Shown piece after piece: positions 9,517 to 21,894 of a stretch of DNA of 64,000 nucleotides; the stretch's first letter is position 1; each line of letters starts with the position of its first letter. The notes beneath the pieces are model-generated. The model worked only from the letters and a program-made list of their open reading frames with translations. It had not been told where the DNA came from and searched no databases. Origin of the DNA: Macrothele yani (Eukaryota; Arthropoda; Arachnida; Araneae; Macrothelidae); contig CM077012.1 of the NCBI GenBank assembly GCA_039090855.1, positions 143,564,541 through 143,628,540 on the forward strand, read 5' to 3'. The position numbers and the translations under genes were made by a program.

Positions 9517-12500
9517 TCAGACGCGAAAAACTTCTTCCGGCCAGTGGTGAAAGTCGGAAATCATCCTCTCACGCAATCTGATCTTGACAAAGAGAGCGAC
9601 CACATCAGGCCTATTCGAATAGAGCCTAACGTGGTAAGACAGAACAGTATCATGTAACATAGTACAAGCAGTAGCAAGAATCACCTTTAAACCATAAGCA
9701 CGCTGACCGGAAACAGGTAGCGGGTGCTTAAAAACAATAATTTTAAAATTACACATATTAACAGAAATCCATCTAAACAAAAGTTGCCAAACTTTTCGAA
9801 CAAAATTACATTCTACAAATCGGTGGAATAAAGACTCCGGCTGTCCGCAGTGGGGACATTCCGGGGAGTCTACGACTCCTCAACGAAAAAGGGAATCACG
9901 GGTGAAAATCACCCCACGGGCCAAGCGCCACTGCAGGTCACGCACACGACCTTCCACACCCGCAAACGCAACATTGGCCCATGCGATCCTCCAGTTCATC
10001 CCCAAGGCGGGAAACCTGCGCTGAATGTGAGGAGCAAAGGATGGCAAGAATACATTATAAAGGGCATCGGGTTTATGCCAAGAACACCTGATGTTCTGGC
10101 TAGTTAACAATCTAGCCTCACAAATGGTAGTGACATGTGGTCCACCGGGCCTCTGAGCTCTAAGCCCAAGGTAGTTACAAGCGAAAGAAAATAACCTAAG
10201 ATTATAGGAAATAAAATAACACGCGAAGTTAAAGCTAGGATGAGAATCGCTTTTCAGGATGTAGGCCACATTAGAAACCATCAACGCGCGACACCACGCA
10301 AGAATGTACCGAACACCCAGTCCCCCCCCCCCGATGGACTGGTTGAACCAGGCAATCCTGAGAAAGGACAGCTCTAGTTCCCCAAACAAATCGAAAAATT
10401 AGAGAATTTAGAGCCAAAAGGACCCTGTACGTCGGGGGTTGTAGGGTACCGCAAAAAGCAATTTTGGAAACCAAGAGACTGTTAGCCAATTTAGCCCTAT
10501 TAAAAAAAGAAATTTGGCAGCCCTCCCACCAAGCACATTCCGACGTGAGCTTCTTTTGAACAGAGCGCCACGTCTTGCGGTGAACCCCCTTTTTATCAAA
10601 GTAAACACCGAGGATCGTTATGGGATCATCGGTTGAGCCTACAAACTGCAATACGTCAGGTGACCAATCCCCAAAACACAAGGCTTTAGTTTTATCCACA
10701 TTTAATGCAGCACCTGCACTGTCCACATAAACATGAAACAAATTTCTCAAGGAAATCTCATCCCGAAGGAAGAGAACAACGTCATCTGCATACGCAAGGT
10801 ATTTGAGCTCAGCTGTTGTAGAGCCCGAACCCGGAACTGGGATGCCAGAGATATTCGGTGCAGATTGAAACTTCTTAAGCAGAGTTTCAATGCTCAGTAC
10901 GAACAGTGGAGCACACAACGTGCAGCCTTGGCTGACCCCTCTCCGGATGGGAAAGCAGTCCGTAGGCTGACCGTTGACTCGGATAAAACTAAAGATATCA
11001 GTATACAAGACCTTCACCATGTGTACACAATCTTGGCTAAAGCTACAAGCCTCCAGCAGGGTCACAAGGTACTTGTGAGAGACCCTGTCAAAGGCTTTGC
11101 TCTGATCCAATGAAAGGATACAGCACTTCAACCTCTTGCGGTCGAGGTAGTGAATACCGTCCCGCACGAGGACTAAATTTTGAAAAATTCTCCTCCCCGG
11201 GATTCCAGAAACCTGGCACACGCCTACTAGGCCAGAAATAACACTAATCAGTCGATTAGCAAGGACTTTAGCCAAAATCTTATATTCGTAATTGAGAAGA
11301 GTGGTGGGTCTTCACTCTCCCAAATGACGACCAGGACCATCACGCCGCTTGTTAACCAAAACGATCTGACCAAGCCGCATCGTTGTGGTTAACTCCCGAG
11401 TTGACAGGACATTATTAAAAACATCACAGAGGTTCAGCAAGCAAATCAACAAAACGTTTATAAAATTCGACACGGATGCCATCAGTACCCGGACTGCGAC
11501 CATTACGCAAGCCGGCAATGGCTTGCCTCACCTCAGAAATACAGACAGGGCCCGATGTAAGCACAGAAGCCGCGGCGTCGAGTTGGGTCACGTCAGCGAC
11601 CCAAGAGTCGACGGACGACTGCTGCACTTCATCAGATGCAAACAGGTCTCTGAAATGCGAGAAAACCAAATTGTGAATTTCTGGTTGAGAGGTCACGAAG
11701 CGTGACTCATGCTGTAAGCCAGGAATTACCTGGGAAATAATTTTGTTTCTGCGAGATTTCGCAAAAAGACTTGCAAGTGAAATCTCGTTTTCTAAATTTT
11801 GTGAAATAGAGTCCTGGGTGTATCTTTGGCCGGTTTTACAATATTAAATCTGTCAACTGAGCATGAAGTTCAGCTATCATACCAGCATTCTGCGCTACCA
11901 TTTGCTGCCCGGCTTTGCATGCACGCAACATACATACAGACAAGGCGAGTTCGCTCTAAAAGCCGCTGACGAGCCGAAAGTTTCCCCTGAAGTTGTAAAT
12001 AAGACTTCACTTTAACCCCCTCCTACCACTCACCAGTGTGATGAGTCTCGGACTGAATTTCACCCCGAAGCAACCTCTCAAGGCCCTGAAGGATGTCATC
12101 TTCGAGAAGATCCAGATTCATCCTCCACGTTCCTTGAGTTCGTGTCCGGGCCCCTGTTAGAACGATCTTACCAGAAACGGCACGATAGTCACTCACACGG
12201 AGAAACACAGAATTAACATTACAATGAACAAAAGACACAAGGTCACAATCCCCAGGGCCCCCCCCCCCACAAGAATCTTGTCCAGGCGGGCCCGAACCGA
12301 GCCATCTGTCCAAGTCCAGTCGAAGACCCCAGGGTGAGTAGAACGCCAGGCGTCCACCAGCCCCGCCCCCGACATGAACCCTGAGAAGACAGCCCGGGAC
12401 GAGTCCATCTGCCAGGTACCCCCTGTTTATCAAGAGGCTCCGTTACAAGATTATAGTCACCCCCCAAAATGAGGAAGTCTTCACCACCCCCAAAAAATAA

Positions 12501-12911
12501 AGGAAGACTCCTGAGGAATCTACACCGTTGGGCGGGTTCCAATGGCGCATAGGCTGAAATAACGCGAATTTTAAACTCGGCGAGGGCGAAGCTGACAGCA
12601 GCCACTTGACCCTCGTCATCATATTGAAATTTCAGTTGTCGACCCTTGAAGTTAGGGTTGACAATTCCGACGCCCCTGTGACTAGTCGGAAAAAGACTAA
12701 ACCAGCACGGGGCATTAGTGTAATGACGAAAATCCGAAACATGCCTAAAATTGTGAAAAAATGTTTCCTGGACACACAGGATATCAATATCCTGGGTCAT
12801 AATCCAGCCGATGAGCCAACGCCTTACTGACCGGGACCGAAGTCCCTGAATATTTAATGTTGAAACTTTAAGGTTAAGCAGATAAGTGAAATACAAAAAT
12901 ACACAAAACAA
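9517..12911 (-). pseudogene. LINE ORF2: APE endonuclease + reverse transcriptase
   Basis: Start near 12911. The APE-type endonuclease lies at 12911-12030: LKVSTLNIQGLR, DIDILCVQETFF, SAYAPLEPA, LILGGDYNLV, and in a shifted frame DAWRSTHPGVFDWTW. The RT domain lies at about 11700-10270: LRNGRSPGTDGIRVEFYKRF, then (frameshift) TTTMRLGQIVLVNKRRD, MAKVLANRL, LDQSKAFDRVSHKYL (motif A; catalytic Asp), RRGVSQGCTLCAPLF (motif B) and LAYADDVVLF (motif C, YADD at 10781-10792). The C-terminal region contains CPHCGQPESLFHRFVEC (CCHC, 9858-9808), then VRKVWQLLFRW, ending EEVFRV at 9517. It would nick target DNA and copy its RNA there; several frameshifts prevent this now. The RT core (334 codons, 11275-10271) is still one open frame. 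Confidence 0.88.
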
Positions 12912-12944
12912 AGGTCAGTAAGGAGGGTAGATTCAAATTAGCCC

Positions 12945-14650
12945 ACCCGTTTTAGAAACGTGGACCGGCACTTAGAACTGACGATGCCAATCTCCAGAGG
13001 TGGAACGGTTGTGATATGGGCGACGGCTACTTGGGGGAAGTTCCCCTTCCTCCAGTTAGACGGGAGATCTTTCCCGACGGCCAGGATGAACACTTACGAA
13101 CGGCTGCCGCGAGTCCTGCCCTCCGAAGATTGAGAGGACTGTCGTTGTTGACGGAAGGAATGGTCAGCAGGACGAGTCTCTCTGGAAGGAGTAACATTGT
13201 GGATGGTAACAGGAACACGTCCGGCGGCCTGCTGGAATGGATGACGGGTACAACTTTGTCCCCGGAGGTGGAAGGGAGGGAGACAGTTCCGACAGGAGAG
13301 AGGTGAAAGCAACATCATCAACGGAATCTATGTAAATGTTATCATCCGAAATAACCTCTGTAAATGCAACAGTGGTAACAAGTCCGACTTGGGCATCAGG
13401 TGAATCAGGCTCAGGGACCTCGGTACATACGTCGGCGTCCATGGGAGGCTCAGACTTAACAACAACAGCGCCGCCCCGGTGGCGCAGTGGTCTAAGGCGT
13501 TGGCCTCTGATCATTCGTCCGTAAGGGGTCCGGGTTCGAATCCCGGTCAGGCATGGATGTTGTGTTTGTCTTACGGCACTGGCTCTCTCCCTTCCCTGGA
13601 ACCAGTGACCCTAAATTAGGGACGGGTGACTGCTCATAGCCCATTGAGTTGCTCACGGTGGTCGTTAAACCTCCAATCAAAAAAAAAAAAAAAAACAACA
13701 ACAGCAGATTCAACGGCAAGAGGCAGTGAGGTGACCTCTGTAGATGGCATTTCAAGAACCTCAAGATCTTGCACTGGTGAAACAGCAGAAGAAGCTCCAG
13801 GCTCGACGCAGCCGTCAACAACAAAGGTCTCGTGATTAACAGAAGTTACAGCATTCTCGGAAGGCGGATCGACAGGTATGAAAACCGGTAATTTCAAAGA
13901 AGCAACATGTTCCGGGTCCATGGTAACAACTGCATCAGGAACACCAGAGTCCCCGGGAACAACAATAGTACTGGTGGAGGGTAGCTCTGGAAACTCCTCA
14001 TTGAAAACAAGGGGAGCTGTTGAAGGCCTAGCTACAACATCTGCGAAGGATGACTGGGTGCATCTGGATTTGGTGTGAGAATCCGCACCGCACTTGAGCA
14101 GGCTTGCTCGCACGAGATCTCTAAGTGCCCCACCGTACTACAGTTGGGGCAAGCTCGGGACTGGCACTGAGGAGCAATGTGGCCAGCATTACCGCATCTA
14201 CGGCATGTGCGTATCATGCCAGCATATGTGACCATGGCCTTCCAACGGCCCACTTGAAGGAAATTGGGTACTGGCTTTGTCATACGCAGGCGAACAATTC
14301 TTGTGCCTGTATAAACATGTTCCAGACCTTTGAGTGTGTGCCGCAGAGATCTTCTCTTTAGGGATGTCAATGGGCACGAGTTTGACATAGACGGTACGAA
14401 TGCCGTCATCTACTGGCGAAATGTTCACCGCAACGTCCTTGTACGCTGTCAAGGGGTGCTCAAGGAAGTGCAGTGCTTGTGCAGCAGTTTGGTAACGCAC
14501 TGGGAAAAGTCCATTGTTAAGTCGCTGGACTGTGTGCAAATGTTCCGGATAGTCAAGTTTGTCGACTAATTCCTTAAGAATATTGACATTGGGGTACTTC
14601 CCATTATGAGTAACCTGAATGGTTTCAGGTCAGTTCAAAAAGTTCGCCAT
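12945..14650 (-). pseudogene. LINE ORF1: CCHC nucleic-acid-binding protein, split by a SINE
   Basis: The probable start is ATG at 14650 (MANFLN, then an in-frame stop). The N-terminal region follows: VNILKELVDKLDYPEHLHTV, FPVRYQTAAQALHFLEHPL. Three tandem zinc knuckles lie at about 14215-14060: CRRCGNAGHIAPQC, CPNCSTVGHLEISC, and KCGADSHTKSRC, whose first Cys is displaced by a one-base frameshift. An acidic, Ser/Pro/Val-rich tail follows. The tail is interrupted at 13470-13696 by a SINE: residues ending AVESAVV lie on one side, and KSEPPMDADV and LVTTVAFTEVISDD resume on the other. Its role would be RNA binding and chaperoning of the LINE transcript. The end of the frame near 12945 is approximate because the tail is frameshifted. 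Confidence 0.8.
13458..13705 (+). mobile_element. Family-1 SINE inserted in LINE ORF1
   Basis: The SINE body is 13470-13693: GCCCCGGTGGCGCAGTGG head, B-box GGGTTCGAATCCC, tail CGTTAAACCTCCAATC plus an A-run. A perfect 12-bp target duplication AACAACAACAGC lies at 13458-13469 and 13694-13705. The duplication belongs to the LINE ORF1 sequence (a poly-Val stretch on the minus strand), so the SINE arrived after the LINE. Confidence 0.95.
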
Positions 14651-15230
14651 TCCGGAGGCACAGAGCCCCGGTTGGCCTGGAACCGGAAAACAAAAATTAA
14701 GCTTCTAACTTGAAGTTTAAAGAACAAGAAATAAAAATAACTCAGTCAAATCCTTGACAACCACAAACTATATGAGAATTACTTAGTGGTGAAGCAATTC
14801 AACTCCATGCAGCTAAATAATGAGAAGGATTTCTCCCACGTACTTTGCTCTTCACTACTGCACGAGACCGAAAATACGTAAGTAAACTGCTTTTCTAGTG
14901 GCCTTCGCACGTGTCCGTACGCCGACGACTGATTACATTCACTTCGCCGTACTCCTTAAATACCACCGACGATAATTTGCATATTATGCCGTGCTGTGGC
15001 GTAAGCGCTCACCGGTTGGTCCGGAAATTAACATCCCACCTACGTAAACTCGACCCCATTAACATATGTAAATTTCATGATCGTCCGCCAATTCCTTCTT
15101 GGTGTTCTTTTGTCACTCTCCGGCAGTGTATATATATGCTATGCAGATTTCGTGTAATGTTCCTGGATAGAATTTGGGAACTGTGTAATTTTTTATACGA
15201 GGATCAGACGTATGCGCCTGTCTGCTAGGA
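14651..15230. other. Possible LINE 5' region, otherwise unassigned
   Basis: Lies just upstream of LINE ORF1 and may hold its 5' UTR, but no terminus or target duplication is seen. A 105-codon open frame (14911-15228, plus) matches nothing I recognise. Confidence 0.35.
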
Positions 15231-15239
15231 CAGTAGCTT

Positions 15240-15375
15240 CTTGAACCGAAGACCTGGGTTTTAATTTCCTTTTGACATGGTGGTGATTGCTCCTTTCTCG
15301 ATTATTTTTGTTTTCTTTCCTCTAGATCCAGGAACTGTAAATTAGAGACGTGTGATTTTTAACCAGAAATTTAGG
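15240..15375 (+). mobile_element. Ancient, strongly diverged family-1 SINE relic
   Basis: GAAGACCTGGGTTTTAATTTC resembles a decayed B-box. TCCAGGAACTGTAAATTAGA followed by GACGTGTGATTTTTAACC matches the SINE body (CTGGAACCAGTGACCCTAAA, then TTAGAGACGGGCGACTGC). No target duplication was found. Similarity is moderate. Confidence 0.45.
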
Positions 15376-15694
15376 CCTATGCATGTATGAGACTAACAGT
15401 GGGCCTTTTAAGACGAGGCTAGTCAGGGTAACGTCTGGCTGTGTGTTTGTTTTAAACGTCCCGCATTACATTTTACTTCCCAGAAGAAATGCGGTGTCGC
15501 AGGTAGAAGGGGGCTTGTTATATAGGGAGGTATTTCGTATAACAGCTGAAGTGGTGTGCATCACCGAAACACACCAAACCGATTTATCTTCCAGTGCTTT
15601 GCATTTACTTATAGTATTTTTGATCTACCATGAATACCTAAGTTGTGTCAAATGTAATGTCATCTATTTGGAGTTCGTAAATGAAGCATCGTTC

Positions 15695-15944
15695 AAGTCA
15701 AGTAGCCGCCCCGGTGGCGCAGTGGTCTAAGCATGGCCTCTGATCATTCGTCCGAACGGGGTCCGGGTTCGAATCCCGGTGAGGCATGGATGTTGTGTTT
15801 GTCTTACGGCACTGGCTCTCTCCCTTCCCTGGAACCAGTGACCCTAAATTAGGGACGGGCGACTGCTTATAGCCCATTGAGTTGCTGCTCACGGTGGTCG
15901 TTAAACCTCCAATCAAAAAAAAAAAAAAAAAAAAAAGTCAAGTA
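15695..15944 (+). mobile_element. Family-1 SINE with 10-bp target duplication
   Basis: Head GCCGCCCCGGTGGCGCAGTG and B-box GGGTTCGAATCCC, with a long A-tail. The perfect target duplication is AAGTCAAGTA at 15695-15704 and 15935-15944. Differences from the other copies include a deletion in the head (TCTAAGCATGG instead of TCTAAGGCGTTGG) and an extra GCT near the 3' end. Confidence 0.95.
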
Positions 15945-17190
15945 AAACGACAGGAAGTCTCCATACTGGTGTGAACTTTTCTTCTAAATGAACTGTGCAT
16001 TTACTAACCGCAATCCGTTAGAAATGCCGGGTATAAAACACAATATTAAATTAATTGAACAACTTAATTACATTTTTAGTAAATGTGCGTTATTCATGTT
16101 GTACAAAACATCGTCACGCTTAGCTTTGCGTGTTTCGGGCAGGTGGTGTTCAGTGATTGAAAACTGCTTCCTGGATGAAATGCAGGTTAGCTAATACGTT
16201 TTATGTTGTTACTATCAGTAATCATAATTAAATTAAATAAAACTTGTATATCATTAAGTAAGTGTATCCACAGTGAATTAATACGCAAATAAACGCAGGA
16301 AAATATGGATTACCCTTGTGTCAAATTTTAAGTATTCAGTTCTGCACTGAGTTAGTTGTAGTTTCGAAGTAATGATACTAAACACTCGTGGGCTTTATTT
16401 CAGTGTATTTATTGAGAGCCCACCGTCCGCAAAGTGAAGCTACAAAGGGACTAAAAGGAATTATGTCTTTAATTGTGTATACAAATGTGTGTGTGTGCCC
16501 CTCCCCCTCTCCCGGAGGTTTATGAGTAACAAAGTACAACGGATATTTGTGACGTAACGCACCAAATCACCCGTTTTATCACACAAATTTCTACTAGTAC
16601 GATTATCTGAAGAAAAAAAAAAAACAATCAATACTCCCTGTGTGGCCTTTAAAAGAAATTACCGTGGGAATCGATTCAATTTCTTAAATTATCTCAAATT
16701 ATGCCAAACATTATTTTTCATTGAAAATTAATCTTGTTTCCCTCTTCCTCAATTCCCGACATCTAGCTTATTAAGCTAAAAACCCCGCTTATGCTTTCGC
16801 AAGTTTCCCTAACTTGCACTTCTCCAACGCAGCTCTGCAAGAATAATTACCTTGGAATCGATCGTACTCATCTAGCCAGGATTCAAATCTTCAAGAAGTA
16901 CCAGCGCGGCTGGCCCCCTCCCCCAACCCATCCATGCGCCAAGTATCACTACTAACTGTTCCAGCTTTTAATAGTACTTGAAATAAAGTGTTTGCTACCT
17001 GTAAACCCTCGCCTTCCCAGTACTTTGCATTGCTTCCTTCTCTCACTGGACATAATATATTTTATTTATGTTAGGTCAAAATTGTTAGGAAAGTTTTGGT
17101 CGTGCTTTTTTTTTTTCTTGGCTCGCATATATTTTATTTTTCTCCTTTAAAACAAAACGCTTTCCCCATCAGGGAAACAACACTTATGTT
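15945..17190. other. AT-rich non-coding stretch
   Basis: I see no gene, RNA or recognisable element. It has scattered homopolymers and a short GT run near 16486. Confidence 0.5.
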
Positions 17191-17387
17191 CGCGTAGCCT
17201 CACTGCCCCTAATCCGTTTTCCCTAATCACGTTTACCCCAATCGCGTTTTCCCAAAATCGCTTTCACCCGAGTTCCCATTTCCCCTAATTTCGTTCGCCC
17301 TAATCTCGTTTCCCTTAAACACGTTTGCCCGTATCAAGTTTACCTTATTCGCGTTTGCTTAATTTTTGTTAACCGAAATAAAACGGT
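17191..17387 (+). repeat. CCCTAAT minisatellite element, copy 2
   Basis: The left edge CGCGTAGCCTCACTGCCCCT is followed by degenerate units of about 15 bp (GTTTnCCCTAATcnC). The right edge AACCGAAATAAAACGGTG matches the right edge at 41713-41730. At about 197 bp this is the shortest copy with both edges, so it best defines the element. Confidence 0.85.
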
Positions 17388-17447
17388 GAGGTCGGGCAAC
17401 TGCTTTATAGCCCTCGTGGTGGTCGTTAAACCGAAAACAAAACAAAA
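17388..17447 (+). mobile_element. SINE 3'-end fragment
   Basis: GGTCGGGCAACTGCTTTATA with GTGGTGGTCGTTAAACCGAA matches only the last ~50 bp of family-1 SINEs. It is joined directly to the minisatellite right edge, so it is either a 5'-truncated insertion or a fusion. Confidence 0.6.
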
Positions 17448-17780
17448 CTGCATGGCTTGTGTTTGATATATTTATTCCAATTTTTTTTTTTTTTTTTTTT
17501 GTAGACATTTATTTTATGCGTGAAATTGCCAATTTGACAGACTTAACATTGCTGTGTTTCAGTTGAACACTCTAGAAGGAAGCATGGATTTTATGTAATG
17601 AATATTTTCATAAAAGTTTTAAATGTTCGTGGAAAATTGTGGCACACCTAACATACTGTCTACCATTGTGGATATAACAGTAATTATTATGAAATGAATC
17701 TTCATTAAGAAATGATTATGATATCTCTGGCCCATGGTGTGGGCATATGCGAATCTCATTTTAGGTAGAGGCGTATTTTT

Positions 17781-17919
17781 GTTTTCCATGTAGCTAAGGT
17801 CTTGTCAGAAAACTTGAAAATTACTTTACTGTGGAGCGGAAGATGCGGGTTCTATTCCCTCATCATCCTGGCCATGCAACTTTCAAGTTTTCTGAAGAGA
17901 TGGCTGCATGTGGAAAACA
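17781..17919. repeat. Fold-back element, small copy
   Basis: Inverted arms of about 40 bp (17781-17820, GTTTTCCATGTAGC to CAGAAAACTTGAAAA; 17880-17919, TTTCAAGTTTTCTGA to GCATGTGGAAAAC) flank a ~60-bp core with GTGGAGCGGA and GATGCGGGTTCTATTCCC. The core is related to that at 21656-21724. Confidence 0.7.
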
Positions 17920-18235
17920 GTGAAAGTTCCGTTCTTCTGACCCGAAAATGACAAACATACTTATGTTCGTTTAATTGGCCCATTTCTTGAACTTCTCATA
18001 CTACTCAAAACTCATATTAGCTAGCTGGCAAGATCGTTTCATGATTTTGCGCATTTTTTATTATTATTTCCGTTACGGGAGGGTCAGGCTCGAAGTTTTT
18101 ACCATCGATGGAAGTTGGATCTTGAATGAGCATTGTCGCTGAGAAGCACTCGTTGCTTCCTGCGGATCGATTTTGCTGTTGAAGAAATTCCGGAACACCA
18201 AGAATCTTCCGTACTCTTGTTGTCTGTATGTTATC

Positions 18236-18271
<36 letters not shown>

Positions 18272-21200
18272 GATTCTGTGATAGTCGTGCTTCGCGCCCT
18301 TTCTCACCCCCCCCCCACGTTAGGAGGGGGAAGCTTTTAAACGTTTGTACTTCTTTAGGTATTTAGTGGTGTTTTAGTACAGTACATTTCTTGGGGTGGT
18401 AAAAAAACTTACTATAAAAACTGGTTACCTTACACTTCCTGCTCATAGTGTACGTTGGAAATTTAAGTTTTTTGTTTGTTTGTCGTAACAAAACGTTATG
18501 ACGAAAATCGAATTCATTCGTTTCCGCACTCTATGCATACTATGGAGAGAACCGTGGAAGTGAAAAATGTTGCACTCATACCTAATAGTGGGTAACTTCC
18601 CTTTGCCCGCATGAAATTGAGTTCATCGGGTGTTTACACACCGATGAGTTAGAAAAGAGTTATGCACAGATGCGCTTCCGTGTTGGCTCGTGGTGGATCT
18701 CGACTTAAAATATTTCGTTTCGTCTCGTTGTGACGATGATTCGTTGGAGTGAGAACTTGTGAAAGTGGAAATCACTGCGACAAGAAAGTAACTAATGCAC
18801 CCTTAACCATTCCTAGACAATCATATAGCTTTGTGACATGAAGCATAATTCTGTCAAAACAAACCATTCGCCAATGAATACACCGCTGCCACGATGATGC
18901 ATATGATCAGCAACAATGTTCAAATGTAGTCTAGTATTGTAGCGTTGGTCCTTTGAAATAAGGGGTAAGAAAGCTCAACGAACGCCGCAACACTCACCAC
19001 GCCATTATATAGCCACCGCCGAACTTTAAATGCCATAATGGATCGATGGATTCATGGAGTTTTTGCAATATCCTGGTCCTCATATCAGAGTGAAACGGCA
19101 AGGACCAAGATTCTTCAGAACGGGGTGTTTTTAATTCAATGTAAATGCTGTTCATTTTTTACAGGCAGGCATGAACATTTTTGTTCGGCGACTACATATG
19201 TTGTGTTATCCGTGGCAGAGTATGAGTTGCACGGCCTGATATGCCTCTTTCTCCACTAGTGTTGCACATGGCTGTCATGGAGTGTGTTCAAAAAGGTCTT
19301 CATCTGAAGGACACAAACCATTGCACTTATCTCGCAACCAATGCAACTCTTACTGCCCTTCAAAGAACCCCCCTGCAGTATCTTTGTAATACTGCTGATG
19401 TGTACATTAATTCTGGAACACTTGGTGGTACCTCTGTTGGGAAATATTACACTATTCCTAATTGGGTTCACCCGTGCGTAATATTGGGAGCCAAGGGGTG
19501 TCGAGTGGATTGTGATTCTGCGATTCCCTGATTTAGGGCTGACGCAGCTTCAGGATCCACTGACGGGGCGTGTTTCACACAGCAGATTTTCCTTTGGGAG
19601 TCAAAGGGTCCGCTGTGTGCCGCAATGTTTTTGTGAACGTCTAGATTTAAAATAAAAAGCATAAGTGAAGTGATTTTCTAAGTTCCGGTTCCAAAAGATA
19701 TATATATATATATATATATATATTCTCCAAATAATCTAGGGTTGAGCACACATGTTGTAGTTAACGACACACTCATCATGGAACTGAGACAAAATTAACA
19801 ACAAAACAATTTATTGGTTATGATTTGGCATAATAATGAATATACGCTCATGACATTAGCAAAAAATGATTAAGGCTCTCTGACAGGAACCTGTACTAAA
19901 TTAACTATTTGCTTATTAAAATATTAACTCTGTGTGGACTGCTCCGACAAAGATTTTGTGAGGGGACACCAAAGAAAAAATAGGATGGATTTCCTACCTT
20001 AACATCCAAATCTGGCCTAGATATCGCGCTGCTGACCACTTCTCATCCGGTGGTTATTACTTCCATCCGCAGTTGCGACCGTCGTATGGGCCCTAATGGT
20101 CCTTAGTGTGTGTGTGTGTGTGTGTGGGGGGGGGGGCGTTCATCCGGAAACCTCGTTTGGGATCTCCCATCTGCAGCTTATGGTAGCTTCAGTCCTGCCG
20201 CTTCCTAGGCGACAGTCATGGAGGACAGTGCACGCGATGCACGCCGCGAAACCAGCCAAGGTAAAGTTTCGTGCAAAAACTGTAAACGTGATGTGACGAA
20301 GTTCTTCTCTTTCCTTGTAAAATCTTTCGGCGACCCCCAAGAAGACCCACACTACCTCAAAACATCCCATCATCCAATCACTAGCTGGCAAACGCAAGCC
20401 TCCCTGAATTAAATTCCCCAGTGTAGATCTTACTGGTCAGAGAATTAACATTTTGATCTTCCATTCGTTAGGGGGTCAAGGTTCCTATACCCGTTCCAGT
20501 GAAATTCTGAGAACCCCTCGTTAAGTTTCCCGCGTGATACTACTCACGGCCGTAAATTCTCTACCCAATTAAACTGTTAGGCCCGGTTCCAACAAGTCTA
20601 CGGTCGGCCCAACACGCATTGTGGATTCTATAGACGGTGGACACTTCTATTGCCCCAATAAAATATACTACAAAGCCAGCTCGCCGATGGCTGTCGCCAG
20701 CGTTTGTCTCCTTGCAATATCGGTCCGTCCTGTGACGCCTTGTGCTGTCTAGCTAGTCTTACGCCTTGCTGGGATACTGGAGACGGAGAGAAAAAAAAAC
20801 AAGAAAAGATTCACCCGAAAGTATATGGCAAAATAAAACGTACTCCTTCTTCAAAAAAATACATGAATTAATAAAAATGAATAAATAAATAAATAAATGA
20901 AATAATAATTAAATAAATAAATGAAATAATAATTAAATAAATAAATGAAATAATAATTAAATAAATAAATAAACTAGGGAATGGGTTCTCGACTAAATGT
21001 GCAGCGCTCGAGTTTGGGCGCTGTCATAAGGCGGCAGCCGACACGAAGGAGCATCGAACAATGGGTAGATAAAAATCTTGAAAGGCAAAAGCACTGGGAG
21101 ATCTTCCATTTCGGACGAAAAGGTGGAAGACGAGCATAAGGCTTATCTAAGGAGCCCAAAGAAGTCCGTTCGCGTCGCCAGTCGTGAATTCGAAATACTA

Positions 21201-21548
21201 TGTTACACGGTTTACAAGGTTCTGCATAAACGTCTACTCCTATAACCATTATAAAGTGCAGTTAGTACAAAAACTTCGACCAAATGATCGAAAGCATTAG
21301 CGATTGACATGCTTAATCGCATTGACTGAGACCCTACACTTTTTTCACGGAATAGTTTCAGCGATGAGTCGATATTCCGTGTTCTGGCAGAGTGAATAAA
21401 CATAACTGCCAAAACTTGGGCACGTAAAATCCCATATGGTCGTAGCACATGAGAGAAACAGCCCGAAGGTTAATGACTGGGCTGGTCTAATGGAAGACAG
21501 TGATAGGACCCTTTTTCTTCACTGAACCAACCGTTACTGGCATAACGT
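17920..21548. other. Non-coding region with simple repeats
   Basis: No supported gene. Simple repeats are (TTA)n at about 18238-18271, (TA)n at 19698-19724, (TG)n plus G-run at 20106-20136, and a 24-bp minisatellite based on AAAT at about 20877-20975. The segment 19260-19660 has fewer AT runs and an AATAAA near 19650, and could be a processed relic, but I recognise no protein. Confidence 0.5.
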
Positions 21549-21552
21549 ACTT

Positions 21553-21827
21553 GAACATTATAATTAACACAGCAATCAGACATCGCTGAATTGACTGTAA
21601 AAACTGTTTCACACATGAATTCAATCACATCAGAAAACTTGAAAATGTCATCGTCGTGGAGCGGGAATCGGCCCCGCATCTCCCGATTACCGTTCAAACA
21701 TGCAATCCGTTGCATGCTCGAACGGCGATGAAATTTTCAAGTTTTCCGATGTGATTAAATTCACGTGTGAAACAGTAATTACAGTCGATTTTTTTCGGCG
21801 ATGTCTGATTGCTGTGTTAATTATCGT
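21553..21827. repeat. Fold-back element with tRNA-arm-like core, large copy
   Basis: Two imperfect inverted arms of about 103 bp (21553-21655 and 21725-21827) flank a ~70-bp core. Paired features include AACACAGCAATCAGACATCG with CGATGTCTGATTGCTGTGTT, and CAGAAAACTTGAAAAT with ATTTTCAAGTTTTCCG. On the minus strand the core contains GCGGGGCCGATTCCCGC, a perfect 5-bp stem with 7-nt loop, like a tRNA T-arm, and a second hairpin CATGCAACGGATTGCATG. No ORF is supported; the open frames here are mirror images caused by the palindrome. Confidence 0.75.
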
Positions 21828-21894
21828 GACACATTTGCCACGTATTATGAGAATATTTTTTCCGCTCTGTGTACTTGGACATGTTTTGAACATT

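Larger units (their letters stand above)
9004..14650 (-). mobile_element. Tx1/L1-group LINE retrotransposon, decayed, SINE-interrupted
   Basis: A nearly complete non-LTR retrotransposon on the minus strand. ORF1 (about 14650 to 12945) carries CCHC knuckles. ORF2 (12911 to 9517) carries endonuclease, reverse transcriptase and a C-terminal CCHC motif. The 3' region continues to about 9004-9028, where a short CA/TG microsatellite adjoins the Tc1 relic; whether this is the true 3' terminus is unclear. The order of domains and the sequences around NGRSPGTDGIRVEFYKRF and LAYADDVVLF fit the Tx1/L1 group. Frameshifts and stops occur throughout, and a family-1 SINE sits inside ORF1, so the copy is old and immobile. 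Confidence 0.85.
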
